From Colocasia esculenta (lineage: Eukaryota > Streptophyta > Magnoliopsida > Alismatales > Araceae): 64,000 bases of DNA. The position numbers were made by a program, and so were the translations under genes. The notes below the pieces were generated by a model. The model ran no database searches and was not told where the DNA came from. It worked only from the letters and a program-made list of their open reading frames with translations. Shown here piece by piece: positions 34,181 to 45,269 of this stretch (its first letter is position 1; each line of letters opens with the position of its first letter). The stretch lies in the NCBI GenBank assembly GCA_014218235.1, contig CM024760.1:12194049-12258048 (forward strand), read 5' to 3'.

Positions 34181-34877
34181 TTTATTGTTGGAATTTGAGT
34201 ATTCAGTTTATTAGTTTCTGAATTGAGATTTTTATTGTTTATGAACATTTTCTCCAGTGCAAATGAGAGTTCCTTATAGTTGACATAAGTTTTCAGATCA
34301 GCCACTCATGGGACATGTAAGGTAGAACTGGACTGACAAATGGAGATCAGAGAAAATGAAAACAAGGAGGAAATGGACAAGCATCTTTGCATCCCTACAA
34401 TCTTTTTTCTGAAAAAGAAACTATAAATGGACAAATGGGAAAATCAGTGATAGTCAATGATGTCCACACCCTCGGCTTCCTTTCTGACAAAAACTGGATG
34501 GACTATTTGTTGTACTCTTCTTTGCATTGCCAAACACCACCCAAATCCCATCTGCAACAGGGGAAAAAAAACCTTAGTCATAATTTTTCTAAAAGCTTTT
34601 TGTTGGAATTTTAGTATTCAGTCTATTAGTTTCTGAATTGAGATTTTTATTGTTTATGAACATTTTCTCCAGTGTAAATGAGAGTTCCTTATAGTTGACA
34701 TAAGTTTTCAGATTAGCCACTCATGGCACATGTAAGGTAGGACTGGACTGACAAATGGAGATAGAGAAAATGAAAACAAGGAGGAAATGGACAAGCATCT
34801 TTGCATGCCTACAATCTTTTTTCTGAAAAAAAAAAACTAACAATGGACAAATGGGAAAATCAGTGATAGTCAATGAA
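34181..34877 (+). repeat. Direct repeat pair of about 280 bp, 416 bp apart
   Basis: Copy 1 (34181-34461) and copy 2 (34597-34877) share 'gtattcagt.tattagtttc' through 'caaatgggaaaatcagtgat' with only scattered changes. The spacer (34462-34596) contains a fragment similar to 33795-33850 ('cctt.ctaacaaaaactgga.ggac'), so this part of the Helitron grew by local duplication. Confidence 0.85.
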
Positions 34878-35271
34878 AAGTCATGAAAAAACTACCAAAA
34901 CTTTTGTAAGTTAAGAACCTCCATACCCCACCCATCCCCAAGAAAAAAGAGGGGGGGGGGGGAATGGGAAAAGCAGCAGAAAGCTACTTCCCCTAAAAGA
35001 TAGGAGTGCCCTCATCAAACTACTTGCTGAATTTCAACCGACTGGAGTTGTACATATAAAATTATGATATTTTCTGTGCAAATTCTACTCTTTAGAACCT
35101 TGGAGTAGATGTACTGATTCAATGTGTTTAGCTCTTTAAAAGAATTTGTATATAAAAGGCCCTTAAGATCAATTGTAGTAGTTAAAAGAGTTTGGTAGTG
35201 TCCATTTTTAACTAGATGTCCAACCACTTCCCTGTGTTGGGAGATAGGTGATGAGGATTGGTTTTGTGGCT

Positions 35272-35560
35272 GTGACCATCGATCATGAGATCAAACACAT
35301 GTAGATTAAATGGAAACTGTTGAGGAGATTTCTCCACAAAAACCATGAAGACCTTTGATCTCTGTACCTAATTCTGCTTTTTGTATTAGACGTCCTGGGT
35401 AATTGATCTCTGTACCTAAATCTGCATATTTTCTCAATGCTTTGATGTAATGTAATCTAATCACTTTGATCACATAACTTATATTACATTGATATGTGAC
35501 CATCGATCCATGAGATCAAACACATGTAGATTAAATGGAAACTGTTGAGGAAAATTCTCA
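35272..35560 (+). repeat. Short direct repeat (about 75 bp)
   Basis: 'gtgaccatcgatc.atgagatcaaacacatg' followed by 'tagattaaatggaaactgtt' occurs at 35272 and 35498. The two copies differ by a one-base insertion and a few changes downstream. Confidence 0.75.
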
Positions 35561-36100
35561 CAAAATCCATGGAAAGCTTTGAAGTCAATGTTTTCACTGA
35601 TATTAAAATGTTAAGGAAAATTCTCCACAAATCCAGGAAAATTCTCCATAAACAACTATTAGCATGATATTAAAATGTTTCACTGCAGTTATAGGAATGC
35701 AATGTGGTATACTTTGAAGTCAAAGAGTTTGAATTTATACTATCTATATCTATATTATAAGTGGTATGATATTTGAAGTTTGAAATTGTTTTGAGCTTCC
35801 AGTAAATCTGAACCATTTTTTTTTAAGTTGCAACATAAGTTGCATGTGAACTATTATTTTTCATAAGATTGTTCATTCTAATTATGAATATTGTAGCTAC
35901 AGTGATTATTTCAATTTTTAAGATGCACAGATCTTAATGTTTCTTTGATTACTGTATAACTATTGTAGCCCATGAATTTTCTTATATGATTAACATGCAC
36001 CATGAGCAATAAACATTTCCTGCAAAAGAACTCCCAATACAAGTGTGTATTGGGAGTGTTTAAACTTCTATGTACTCTGAGCATGCCATGGCAGTTTTAT

Positions 36101-36310
36101 TCATTGTCTGATCATATTTTGCTTGATATCACGAATGGGCATGCCATTTACTACCAAGGGTAACTGATCAGCGGCAACCTGCTTTGCAATACCACAAAAC
36201 TCATTTGAGGAGTTCTGATGTCTTGCTTCCTGATCTAATTGTTGAAGTTGTTGCTGCCTCTGATACTCTTGGAGTTGTCTGTACATTAGACATTGTTGCC
36301 ACAGCTCCAT
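36101..36310 (-). pseudogene. Captured exon of a Gln-rich plant protein (69 codons)
   Basis: The open frame begins MELWQQCLMYRQLQEYQRQQ and continues QQLQQLDQEAR, then an Asn/Ser stretch and QLPLVVNGMPI. The Met/Gln/Leu heptad-like pattern and the 'LVNGMPI' ending recall a family of large uncharacterised plant nuclear proteins (sometimes labelled dentin sialophosphoprotein-like). That assignment is from memory and tentative. It is antisense to the Helitron genes and has no neighbouring exon, so it is most likely a captured fragment. Confidence 0.5.
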
Positions 36311-36631
36311 GTTTCACATAATTTGATTTATGCTTATGTTCCTGGTATTTTATGTTTTACAATTTTATGACCAGCATGGGGTGGCAGTTGAAACATGCCA
36401 CCTTATCAACAATATATTATATATTTAATATGCCTGATAATTAGCTATCTATCTATTTCATTAACTGGTACAAATTAATATTTCTTCCTTTTGTTGCTCA
36501 TTTGTTTATCTGGATTTTCTTTCCCATTAATCTGCAAAATACCTCCTTATTGCTGTAATGTATTTTTACTCCTTTATGTTGTTTTCTGTTCATGTTGTGC
36601 TCTATTGACATTTTGTACACAATGGATTCAC

Positions 36632-36728
36632 AGGGAAACTACAAGGCCATTATTTAACGTTCCTGAGAGAGTAACACTGAGAACCAGTACTCAAGCTTCC
36701 TGTTTAACTGTCTCATCTAATTTTGAGG
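36632..36728 (+). other. Exon-like segment with canonical splice borders
   Basis: A polypyrimidine-poor 'ttcacag' precedes GGAAACTACAAGG, and the open frame ETTRPLFNVPERVTLRTSTQ continues to 'AATTTTGAG' followed by 'gtatgtatcc', a good donor. The composition differs from the AT-rich flanks. I do not recognise the protein. It could be a captured internal exon. Confidence 0.35.
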
Positions 36729-37614
36729 TATGTATCCTTTTCTTAGTTATTCTACCTGTATATGTGAATCATTATACGTGTGCCAATGTACATCTGGCCT
36801 CGGCCAATCCAAGCATCTGACTGAAATGAGTTGTTATGGCTTCACACTGAACTGTAGATGGAAAACTATAAGATGCATTGTTTGCCATCCTGTTTTTGAC
36901 ATTTTACATCTGAAAGCCAAGTAGAGGGAATACGAGAAAATATAGCTACCTTTTAAACATCAATTTACAATAGCATCACTTAGTAAACCTGCCAAAAACT
37001 TCCATGGATGGTGTACTTTCATAATTTTGTGAATAAACAATAAGCTTGAACTTTTCTGGCTTTTTCCATGCTATGGAATTTGCAAATTCTGGAGCAGAAC
37101 AATTGAATCCATATTCATTGTAGCAAAAAGTATAGGGATTAAGCAGAGAATTCAGTTTTTATAGCAGATGGAGAATTGTTTTGCTCCATGTCAAAATGTC
37201 ACCTTTTGGCAGAGAATTTGCTTACGAAAAAACAACGAAACTTCACCCATGACAATCCTGGATGAAACGTGTAGTAGCAAAATATAGCAATTCTGTTACT
37301 CTCATAAGCTTTGACAATGTTAGTATTATTCATCCACAAAATAAATAAAAAAAACTGAAGCTAGCCTCATCTACATGGATTAAGCAACCAGGAGAAATTG
37401 TAAATTATCAGCAAAGATGTTTGTCAAATCAAACCCACAGATCGTTACATTAGCGATATCTGTAAAGTAATTGTGACAAAACAACTGGCCCTGAGGTGTA
37501 GTACCATGCTGAGACAATATTAGCAAGTAAATAATGGAAACATATTTAAGCCAGAAGAATTCTCTAAATAATTTATCTGTATAGAAATAATTGGCAAGTG
37601 ATATACATCAACCA

Positions 37615-37983
37615 TCATTCTCTGCCCTTTGAAAGCTCACCCAGAAAATTTCTGTAGGAGAAACAAAATGTGAAATTTTGATTTTGCTCTCTGGTCACCT
37701 GAAACCACCCTTCATCATCAAGGTTCTGATATGCAACTAAAACCTCCACGAATCCATCCTTGCCAAGCCCAACAGTGGAATAAGCTCTGGATAAATGGGC
37801 ATTCAGTGAGGTGGAGTTGAACTGGGTGAGAGCATATGTCATGCCAATGGAATAGCCCCTCCTGCTCTCCAATGGAATAACTGATGCATTAGTGCAATCT
37901 TCTGAAATTAATGTCATGCCAATCCTAACCATGGATGGCAGTATTGTCTGAAACTGAAATGTTTCGGTGTCGTACAAGGGCAA
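37615..37983 (-). pseudogene. Captured coding fragment of unknown family (122 codons)
   Basis: This is an unusually clean open frame for the region, starting MPLYDTETFQFQTILPSM and including LESRRGYSIGMTYALTQF and VGLGKDGFVEVLVAYQNLDD. Composition is that of a globular protein. No domain is recognised. Upstream on the minus strand 'ctaaaaccaatg' gives no obvious start context, so it may be one exon of a longer gene carried in antisense by the Helitron. No other exons were found nearby. Confidence 0.45.
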
Positions 37984-38351
37984 TCTAAAACCAATGCAAA
38001 TTTATTGAAATCTATAGTCCTAAAAGATTCATTTCATAAATATTATTTACAAAATCTATTTATTCAAATTTAACAATTTCCCATACAATACGTGGACACA
38101 AAGAAGAAAGCAATCTTTACAGGACAAACTAATATTATCAACCCCACAAATTACAAATATTCAAAGAACGTTAATCAAGGTGTCAAATAAAAATGTTTAA
38201 CGAAAGAACTACACTATCAACATCTATGAAACACATTTCCAGTAAAAAGACCAATTAAAAATAAAATAATACTAGGGTTTTTTTATATAATAATCATATT
38301 TTTATTATTAATTAATTATTTAATCACATATTAAATTTATTTCCCAAAATA

Positions 38352-38770
38352 GTCACCAAGTTGCCACGTAGGCAACTTGGTGACGGGAGATCGGGTGGGA
38401 GAATAATAAAGTCGGCAATGTGAATGCCGGCTCTAAAGCCGGCATTGGCATTGCCTACTTCAAAGCCGACATTGCCAATGCCGACTCTAATGTAGGCATG
38501 GCAATGCCGGCTCTAGGCTTAAAAATAATAAAAAAGCCTAAAGCCTCCGAGGCCGCGCCTTGTGTTTTCACAGAGCGCGGCTCTGTGAAAACCCCAGAGA
38601 GGGAGAGAGCCGACATTAGCATTGCCGACTTCAAAGTCGGCATTGCCAATGCCGACTCTAAAGTCGGCATTGGCAATGCCGGCTCTAGAGTCGGCAATGC
38701 CATTGCCGACTCCCAGGTAAAAAATAAAAAAAAATCTCAGGCCGCGCCCTGTGTTTTCACAGAGCGCGGT
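38352..38770. repeat. Block of palindromic GCCGAC / GTCGGC repeats and perfect hairpins
   Basis: The block opens with a perfect inverted repeat, GTCACCAAGTTGCC (38352-38365), loop ACGTA, then its complement to 38384. At least twelve copies follow of a 12-18 bp motif of the type AAAGTCGGCATTGGCAATGC in both orientations. A second perfect hairpin has GTTTTCACAGAG arms (38564-38575 and 38581-38592), and its left arm recurs near 38750. The ORF through the block simply encodes the repeats (IADFKVGIANADSKVG). It is probably a separate small transposon nested in the Helitron; no clear ends were found. Confidence 0.65.
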
Positions 38771-39224
38771 GTTGTGTGTGTTCCTTGCTTCTATTGGAAA
38801 CACTTGTGTGTTTTCGGTTCTTATAGATAGTAAAGTAGTTTGAATCTTTAAATTTTGCCTCTGTTGGAAAACATATGTTCAACTTTTAAATTTTAGATTA
38901 GAATTTGAATCTTTGAAAATGATAGCAAAGTAGTTTATTAATAACAAACTATACGTTGTAAACATACCTCTATTTATTTAAAACAAAATGGACAGCACCT
39001 CCCCTGTTCCACTTATATTTTCATTATTTGTACATGTACCTGTACGATAGCATTTCTATGTATGTCAAAGATAATCACAAATAACATGCCAAAATGTTTG
39101 TAAATGTCTAAATCACAAATACATCATCTCTAAGTCACATATACATCATGTCTAAATCACAAATACATCAAAATACATATGTACACGAGAACACAAAAAA
39201 AATATCAAGTACATAAATCATCTC

Positions 39225-39850
39225 AAAAAAACTGTGGAAACCATCTCTTCTTTCCCTTTCTAGATGCTCGACCTCGACCACGACCACGGCTGTGACACTG
39301 CTCCTGTGCATCAACCTCTGTCTCCGACTGTGGCTGTCTCATGCACTAAGATAGCATCACATGACTCTGCCCGCTCTGTCTCAGAATCCATGTCCTCTGA
39401 TATACTGTCTAATGTCTCTCCAAGTAGGTTAGACTGACTCGGCTGTGCTACTGTGCTAGTCGAACCTCTGTGACGTCGCTGACGACGATATGTACCTACC
39501 GTAGACTGTGGTGGTTGTGTATCTGTCATGCCCTCATCTGTCAGTATCTGTGAAGCTCCTACATCATATAGACCATACTGTGAAACTATCATAACATCTG
39601 GATGAAAAGCAAAGCCATATGTCTGTCGATAGGCCTCCACAGAATAAAATGCAGCACAAAAGTTCAAGTGTGAAATATTTGCTGAAAATGATCTAGAAGA
39701 TGCCACTATGTGGACACAAGGAAGACCTGTCATGCAGTAAACATTGCATGAGCAACCACATTGCGGTCCCAAGTTAACAGTGTACTGATGTCCGTGTGAA
39801 TTAGTGACTTGAAACTCATATTGGACACTATGTTTAACTGAATATGTTTG
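39225..39850 (-). pseudogene. Mutator-like transposase, C-terminal remnant with SWIM finger
   Basis: The frame 39865-39311 contains CGCSCNVYCMTGLPCVHIVA, the CxC...CxH SWIM knuckle near the C-terminus of MuDR-type transposases, followed by AYRQTYGFAFHPDVM and a Ser/Thr-rich tail. A frameshift near 39300 separates this from a basic end with RGRGRGRASRKGKKR (39235-39280) that would be a nuclear-localisation signal. The DDE catalytic domain is absent. The remnant abuts the Helitron Rep coding sequence at about 39845, in the opposite orientation. Confidence 0.75.
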
Positions 39851-40805
39851 CAATGAATATATCAAATTCTGCTTGTGACGAAGATGGATATCCTTGCTAT
39901 AGAAGAAGAGATGATGGTATGACTATTGAGAAAAATAGAGCTCTTTTGGACAATAGATTTGTAGTACCATATAATCATCAGCTTTTGCTAAAATATCAAG
40001 CTCATATTAATGTGGAATGGTGCAATCAGTCAAGGTCAATCAAATATCTATTCAAATACATTAACAAAGGCCATGATCGGGTGACTGCAGCCTTCTATGA
40101 GAACTCTGAAAGTTGTGAAATTGATGAAATAAAGATGTATTATGATTGTAGATACATATCTGCATGTGAAGCAGTGTGGAGAATTTTTTCTTTTGATATT
40201 CATCATAGAGAGTCTGCTGTTGAAAAATTGAGCTTCCATTTACCAGGAGAGCAATGTCTCATATTCTCAGATGCAGATCCACTTGACGAAGTTTTAAATC
40301 GACCTGGAGTCGAAAGAAGTATGTTTTTAGCATGGATGGAAGCTAATGCGAAATTTGATGAAGCAAAGCACATAACCTACTCCGAATTCCCAACAAAGTT
40401 TGTCTAGAAACAAGCTCAAAAGAAATTGAGTCCAAGAAAACAAAGATTTGCTATTGGAAGAGTTTCTATGTGCCTCCTGGAGTGGAGAGTTGTATTATCT
40501 GAGAATTTTGCTTAATAAGGTTAAATGGCCAAAATATTTCCAAGACATACGGACTGTCGATGGGATTTTGTACCCTACATTCAAAGAAGCATGTTATGCA
40601 TTGTGATTGCTTGATGATGATAAGGAATACATAAATGCTATAGAGGAGGCATCATTCTGGGGGTCAGGCTGTTATTTGAGAAGACTATTTGCCATTTTAT
40701 TACTATCCAATAGTTTTTCAAAGCCAGAACATATTTGGAGAAGACTTGGTGTCTATTAGCAGAAGATATTTTGGCTAGACAAAGAAATATTCTACAATAT
40801 CAAGG
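39844..40805 (+). pseudogene. Helitron Rep (replication initiator) remnant, N-terminus missing
   Basis: The frame 39844-40407 has GYPCYRRRDDG, VVPYNHQLLLKYQAHINVEW and SIKYLFKYINKGHDRV. The last holds two tyrosines four residues apart, where the paired nicking tyrosines of the Helitron HUH nuclease sit. The upstream part with the His-hydrophobic-His motif is absent: the sequence switches to Mutator transposase DNA. After 40407 the family sequence continues in changing frames (LMMIRNT/KEYINAIEEASFWGSGCYLRR region at 40600-40700, then AEDILARQRNILQYQ at about 40760-40800) with stops at 40405, 40500 and others. It is non-functional as it stands. Confidence 0.82.
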
Positions 40806-40889
40806 TTAGCAATTTTATTTTATTAAATATTTTGGAATTGTAGGGAATATAGTAAAATTTATCTATTGTTAATTTATTATATTTCAGAG

Positions 40890-42540
40890 TTACAACTAAG
40901 TGACGAGGAACTAAAGAAATATGCCCTCTATGAAATTGAGAAGATTCTACAAAGCAATGGAAAGAGTCTTAGAGATTATCAATCAATACCATTTCCAGAA
41001 GGTGTTGTTCTAACCGATGGACAAAATAAACTCATGCAAGATGAGTTACAGTATGATAGACAAGCATTGTCAAGAGAGCACAGAATTACTTTCCAATCTA
41101 AATGATGAACAAAGAGATGTTTATGAAACAATCATGATTGCAATTGCAAATAACCATGGACGCGTATTTTTCCTCTATGGATATGGTGGTACTGGAAAGA
41201 CGTATTTATGGCAAACTCTTAGTTCTGCTTTACGTTCTGAAGGAGAAATTGTGCTTACTGTAGCATCCAGTGGAATTGCATCTCTCCTACTTCCTGGAGG
41301 TAGGACGGCTCATTCTAGATTTGGGATACCATTTATGGTCAATGAAGATTCTACTTGCAACATTAAACAAGGAAGTCCATTGGCCGAGCTGTTGGTTAAG
41401 ACAAAGTTAATTATTTGGGATGAAGCACCAATGATGCATAGATTTGTTTCGAAGCTCTTGATAGAACTTTAAGAGATATACTCAGATTTGTTAATCCAAC
41501 AAGTGCAGATGAACCCTTCGGTGGTAAAGTGGTGTTTTAGGAGGTGATTTCAGACAAATCTTACCAGTCATTCCTAAAGGTAGTAGAGAGGACATTGTGT
41601 TTGCAACATTAATTCTTCATACCTGTGGAGTTCATGTCACTGCTTAACTTAAGCAAAATATGAGACTGTTGAGTGGTTCTTCTGCATCTGATATAACAGA
41701 GATTAAAGAATTTGCAGACTGGATTTTGAAAATTGGAGATGGTCGTTTAGGTCAGCCTAATGATGGAGAAGTAGATATAGAAATTCCAGATGAATTGCTT
41801 ATTAAAGATTCATGCAATCCACTTGCAGCAATAGTTGACAATACATATCCATCATTGCTGGATAATTTACACGACACACTATCTGCAAAAGAGAGCTATC
41901 CTTACTCCTACACATGATCATGTTGAGAGTATTAATAAATATATGCTTTCTTTAGTCCCAGGAGAAGAAAAGATATATCTAAGTTCAGACACCATTTGCA
42001 AGGCTGACAATGATAGTGAAACTCATGAGGATCTCTATACTTCAGACTTTCTCAATAGTCTTAAATTTCAGGAATCCCAAATCATATGTTGAAGTTGAAG
42101 ATTGGTATACATGTCATGTTGCTTAGAAACATTGATCAAAGTGCCGGGTTGTGTAACGGGACGCGATTGAAAATCACTAATTTGGGAAACCATGTTGTAG
42201 AAGCACATGTCATCTCTAGAATAAAATTGGACAGAAAGTTTTCATTCCTCGGATCATACTGACACCTTCGCAAACAAAATGACATTTCAAACTACAGAGA
42301 CGAAATATCCATTGTCAGTTTGCTTTGCAATGACTAAAATAAGAGTCAAGGCCAATCACTTTCACATGTTGGTTTGTATCTTCCAAAGCCAGTTTTCAGT
42401 CATGGACAATTATATGTTGTGTTTCGAGAGTTAAGAGTAAAAAGGGATTGAAAATTTTGGTGACAGATAAGCAATGAGAAATAATAAACACTACAACTAA
42501 TGTTGTGTTTAAAGAAATATTTCAAAATTTGGCATAGGTC
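40890..42540 (+). pseudogene. Helitron PIF1-type helicase domain, frameshifted
   Basis: The domain begins LNDEQRDVYETIMIAIANN (41080-41140). It then has Walker A GYGGTGKTYLW, TVASSGIASLLLPGGRTAHS, and Walker B LIIWDEAPM at 41400-41435. Downstream motifs follow in shifted frames: FGGKVV and FRQILPVIPKGSRED at 41515-41595, LKQNMRL at 41645, a long segment to 41890, THDHVESINKYMLSLVPGEE at 41910-41965, GLCNGTRLKITNLGNHVVEA at about 42145-42205, and SQGQSLSHVGLYLPKP near 42345-42390. At least four frameshifts or stops interrupt the domain. Together with the Rep piece this is one Rep-Hel protein in intact Helitrons. Confidence 0.88.
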
Positions 42541-42701
42541 AGTATTATACTCTACTAGCCTTTTTATTTATTTATCTTCCCATCCTAGATTTGTTTTTAA
42601 TTCATCTTCAAATATAATATTGTTGCAATGTTACATTTTTTTTCATATGTTGTGACATTATTTAATATCAAATAAGATGAGTCATTTTTGTCATGCAGAT
42701 T

Positions 42702-44600
42702 ATGGCTCCCAAAATTGATTTCATCGATGAGATTAATCCATTTAAGGAGACATGGAAAATCAAGGTGAAAGTAACAACTCTATGGAATACAAGCAAGTTC
42801 AACAATCCTGAAGAAGTGTTTAGTATTGATTTTATTTTAATAGATGAAAAGGTAATTTATTTACCATTCAAATTTTTTTTTTGGTAGTCATTAAATGTAT
42901 TAATTATTATTAACAGGGTGGAAAGATCCAAGCCACGATGAAGAAAAGTCTCTTCAATAAAATCAGTTGTCAATTGAAAGAAGGCAGTTCTTATGTAATT
43001 ACAAACTTTGGAGTTGGCGAGAATATTGGAAGCTATAAGCTACTCAACATGCCTTCAGAATCAACTTTCTTTATTCAACGTCTGTTCGAGAATGTCATGA
43101 CTTGTTAATGCCTACCAAATCATTTGATTTCATTGCATTTGAAGACATCACTTCAAATCATATTGATGTCACATACTTGGTTGGTAAGTAGGTTATCTTA
43201 TTAAATGATGTGTTCAATTTTTTAGATCTAAAACATATAATACATTTTCTTATTTAAATTGTTCACATATGTAATTGGGGAGCTGACATGTATTAGAAAA
43301 TTGAAGAATGAGAGAACAATGGAAATAAAACTCAATCATCATATTCTTTGAAAGAAGATTTGCTTCAGTTAACAGAAAGAAAATTTTTGGATGAAATTCG
43401 AGAGACACGTCAGGTAAAAAATAGAATAGCAAGATATATTCCATTTTGTTCATAGAAACTGACAAATTTATTATTCATTAGTAAAATTAAACGGATTGAT
43501 AAGTTCTTGCAATACAGATTGGCCAATGTGTAACATTGGCGAAAGTCATGAAAATTGAGACAGAATACAACTGGTTTTACAACTCATGTAACAAATGTAG
43601 AAGGAAAGTTAAGCCAGATGGTGGCAAATTCTGGTGTGACAAATGCTCATTCTTTGTAAATTTGTTGTTCCAAGGTATTATTTCAAAATTTCAAATATAT
43701 TTATAAATTTTTGATTGATTATAATATGCATATTCTAAAGAATATAAATATTTTTAGGTATAAAGTTCAGCTTAGAGTTATTGATCATATGGAAGTGCAT
43801 CATTTCTGTTGTTTGATCGAGAGGCCAATCAAATCCTAAATAAAACTGCCATAATTTACGTGACAAATTGATAAAGGTACACTCTCATAAGAACTTTGGA
43901 TCTACAACATATTTCATTATATTTGAATATGAACTTCTTACTTTCTTGACAGGATGGAGATACCGAGTCGTTCCCAGGAGAGTTAGATAATTTTCTTCAT
44001 AAAAATTCATTTCAAGATCCAAATTACGGAGTTCAACCTTCAGCAAAAGTGGCTTATTTAACAGTTGTTCGTGTGACGGATGATAACAGTTTAATTGAAG
44101 AATATTTGTCTTCCTCAATTGTAATTATTAACCAAATTACATACACTTATTGCATTTTTTTAATATTCAAAGTAATTCTATTTATCTTATTATTTTTAGG
44201 AATCAAATGAAAATCTTGAACTGGATGAGAGCATCAAACAAGGTGAACAAATTACTGATGTGGATACTGTAAGTGCACCTGTCAAAAGTATTCAATTATA
44301 GAAAGTGTCATATTAATTATAAAGTGACATTAATTAAATTCTCTATCTGTGATTCAGGAAACCTTTTCAATTACATGTTCTTCCAGTAACATTACTCCAT
44401 TGAAGAGAAGTATTCCAGACAATGATCGTGGAGAAGATTTATCTGTTGACAATGTTCCCACACAACATTCATGCAGCAAGATGAAAAAATTAAAATTGAA
44501 AAAAAAGATGTTTGAAGTTGAGATGAGATCTGTTGTTATGAATATTTGTGAATTAAACTTACATGACACAAGAGAAACTTTTGTGAACATTTTTATTTAC
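42702..44600 (+). pseudogene. RPA1-like single-strand DNA-binding protein of the Helitron, multi-exon, decayed
   Basis: The first exon (42702-42851) begins MAPKIDFIDEINPFKETWKI, a DUF223/RPA70 OB-fold, and ends at a 'gtaatt' donor. The second (from about 42918) reads GGKIQATMKKSLFNKISCQL and then SSYVITNFGVGENIGSYKLL. Near 43520-43675 a zinc-finger exon has IGQCVTLAKVMKIE and a CNKCRRKV ... CDKC quartet, as in the RPA C-terminal domain. Later exons (43953-44120 and 44200-44600) give a weak third fold and an acidic/basic tail (PLKRSIPDNDRGED, KLKLKKK). Stops and frame changes at about 43105 and 43290-43420 disable it. RPA-like genes downstream of Rep-Hel are typical of plant Helitrons. Confidence 0.78.
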
Positions 44601-44902
44601 TGACATTTTGGATTTATCACTATATATATTTCTTATGTTTCTTATTATGTTGTTAGATATGTTGTTCTTTTTTACATACGTAAACATGTTGGGAAAGTTA
44701 TATTTTGTTGACATCTAATTTGAAAATTTATATTCATTTAAAATCTTGGACAATTTTTTTTTTCGTCATCGTAAAAAAATATTCAGACTAAACATGTAAT
44801 TCAATTCAAATTTAATATAAAAGATATTTATGTATTGAAACAACTAACTATGTTAACTATTTTAGATATTAATATTTATTAAAATTATAAATTTAATAAT
44901 TT

Positions 44903-44930
44903 CCGTACATCGCACGGGTAAAGAACTAGT
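44903..44930 (+). other. Helitron 3' terminus: hairpin and CTAG end
   Basis: CCGT (44903-44906) pairs with ACGG (44914-44917) around a 7-base loop. It is followed by GTAAAGAACTAG and host T (44930). This is the standard plant Helitron 3' signal. Confidence 0.85.
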
Positions 44931-45269
44931 AATACTAAAACAGAAGTCCTGTTTCTCGCCTAAACTAAACCCAGAACACGTGGCATAAATCTAAAGGTCT
45001 TGCAGACGTGTCCTTGCTCCCATTTCTCTTTCTCTCTCTCTCTCCCCATTTGTGCTCAATCTTCTCCGCCGTTTCATTTCTCGGGGAGAAGCCGAAGGGC
45101 TGGCGACGCCCCTAAGTTTTCTCCAACACGTATCCTGTCTTCACCTCTCTACACAGACGCAAGGAACCCCCACTTCCTCTTCCTCCTCCGCCTCCATATC
45201 CCATAGCTTCCCCCTCCTCCCTCCTGCCCACATAGCACCCATCTTTTCCACAGGTTTCCTCACACAGCC
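44931..45269 (+). other. Flank after the Helitron end; upstream part of the ERF copy
   Basis: It begins 'aatactaaaacagaagtcct' and soon has an ACACGTGGCA box, the same box seen about 45 bases inside the Helitron 5' terminus at 26308. This may be the 5' part of a second, adjacent Helitron lacking its first bases. From about 45000 it is CT-rich and resembles a 5' UTR for the ERF reading frame. Confidence 0.4.

Larger units (their letters stand above)
26308..44929 (+). mobile_element. Large Helitron with captured gene fragments, about 18.6 kb
   Basis: The 5' end is TCTATACTATCTATACT, the typical plant Helitron TC terminus. The 3' end is a short CCGT...ACGG hairpin followed by GGTAAAGAACTAG and then T, the canonical CTRR|T ending. 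Between them, in the same orientation and near the 3' end, are Rep-like, PIF1-helicase and RPA-like coding regions, the gene set of plant Helitrons. The left part holds captured host pieces and long tandem repeats. Pairing of these two termini is inferred; nested elements could account for some of the length. At the 5' edge the host A expected before TC is missing because about 16 bases present in the duplicate copy (just before 48672) are deleted here. Confidence 0.72.

Noticed and set aside
38420..38830. 136-codon frame of Ala/Asp/Gly/Ile repeats
   Set aside because: It translates the palindromic GCCGAC repeat block; both strands are open for the same reason.
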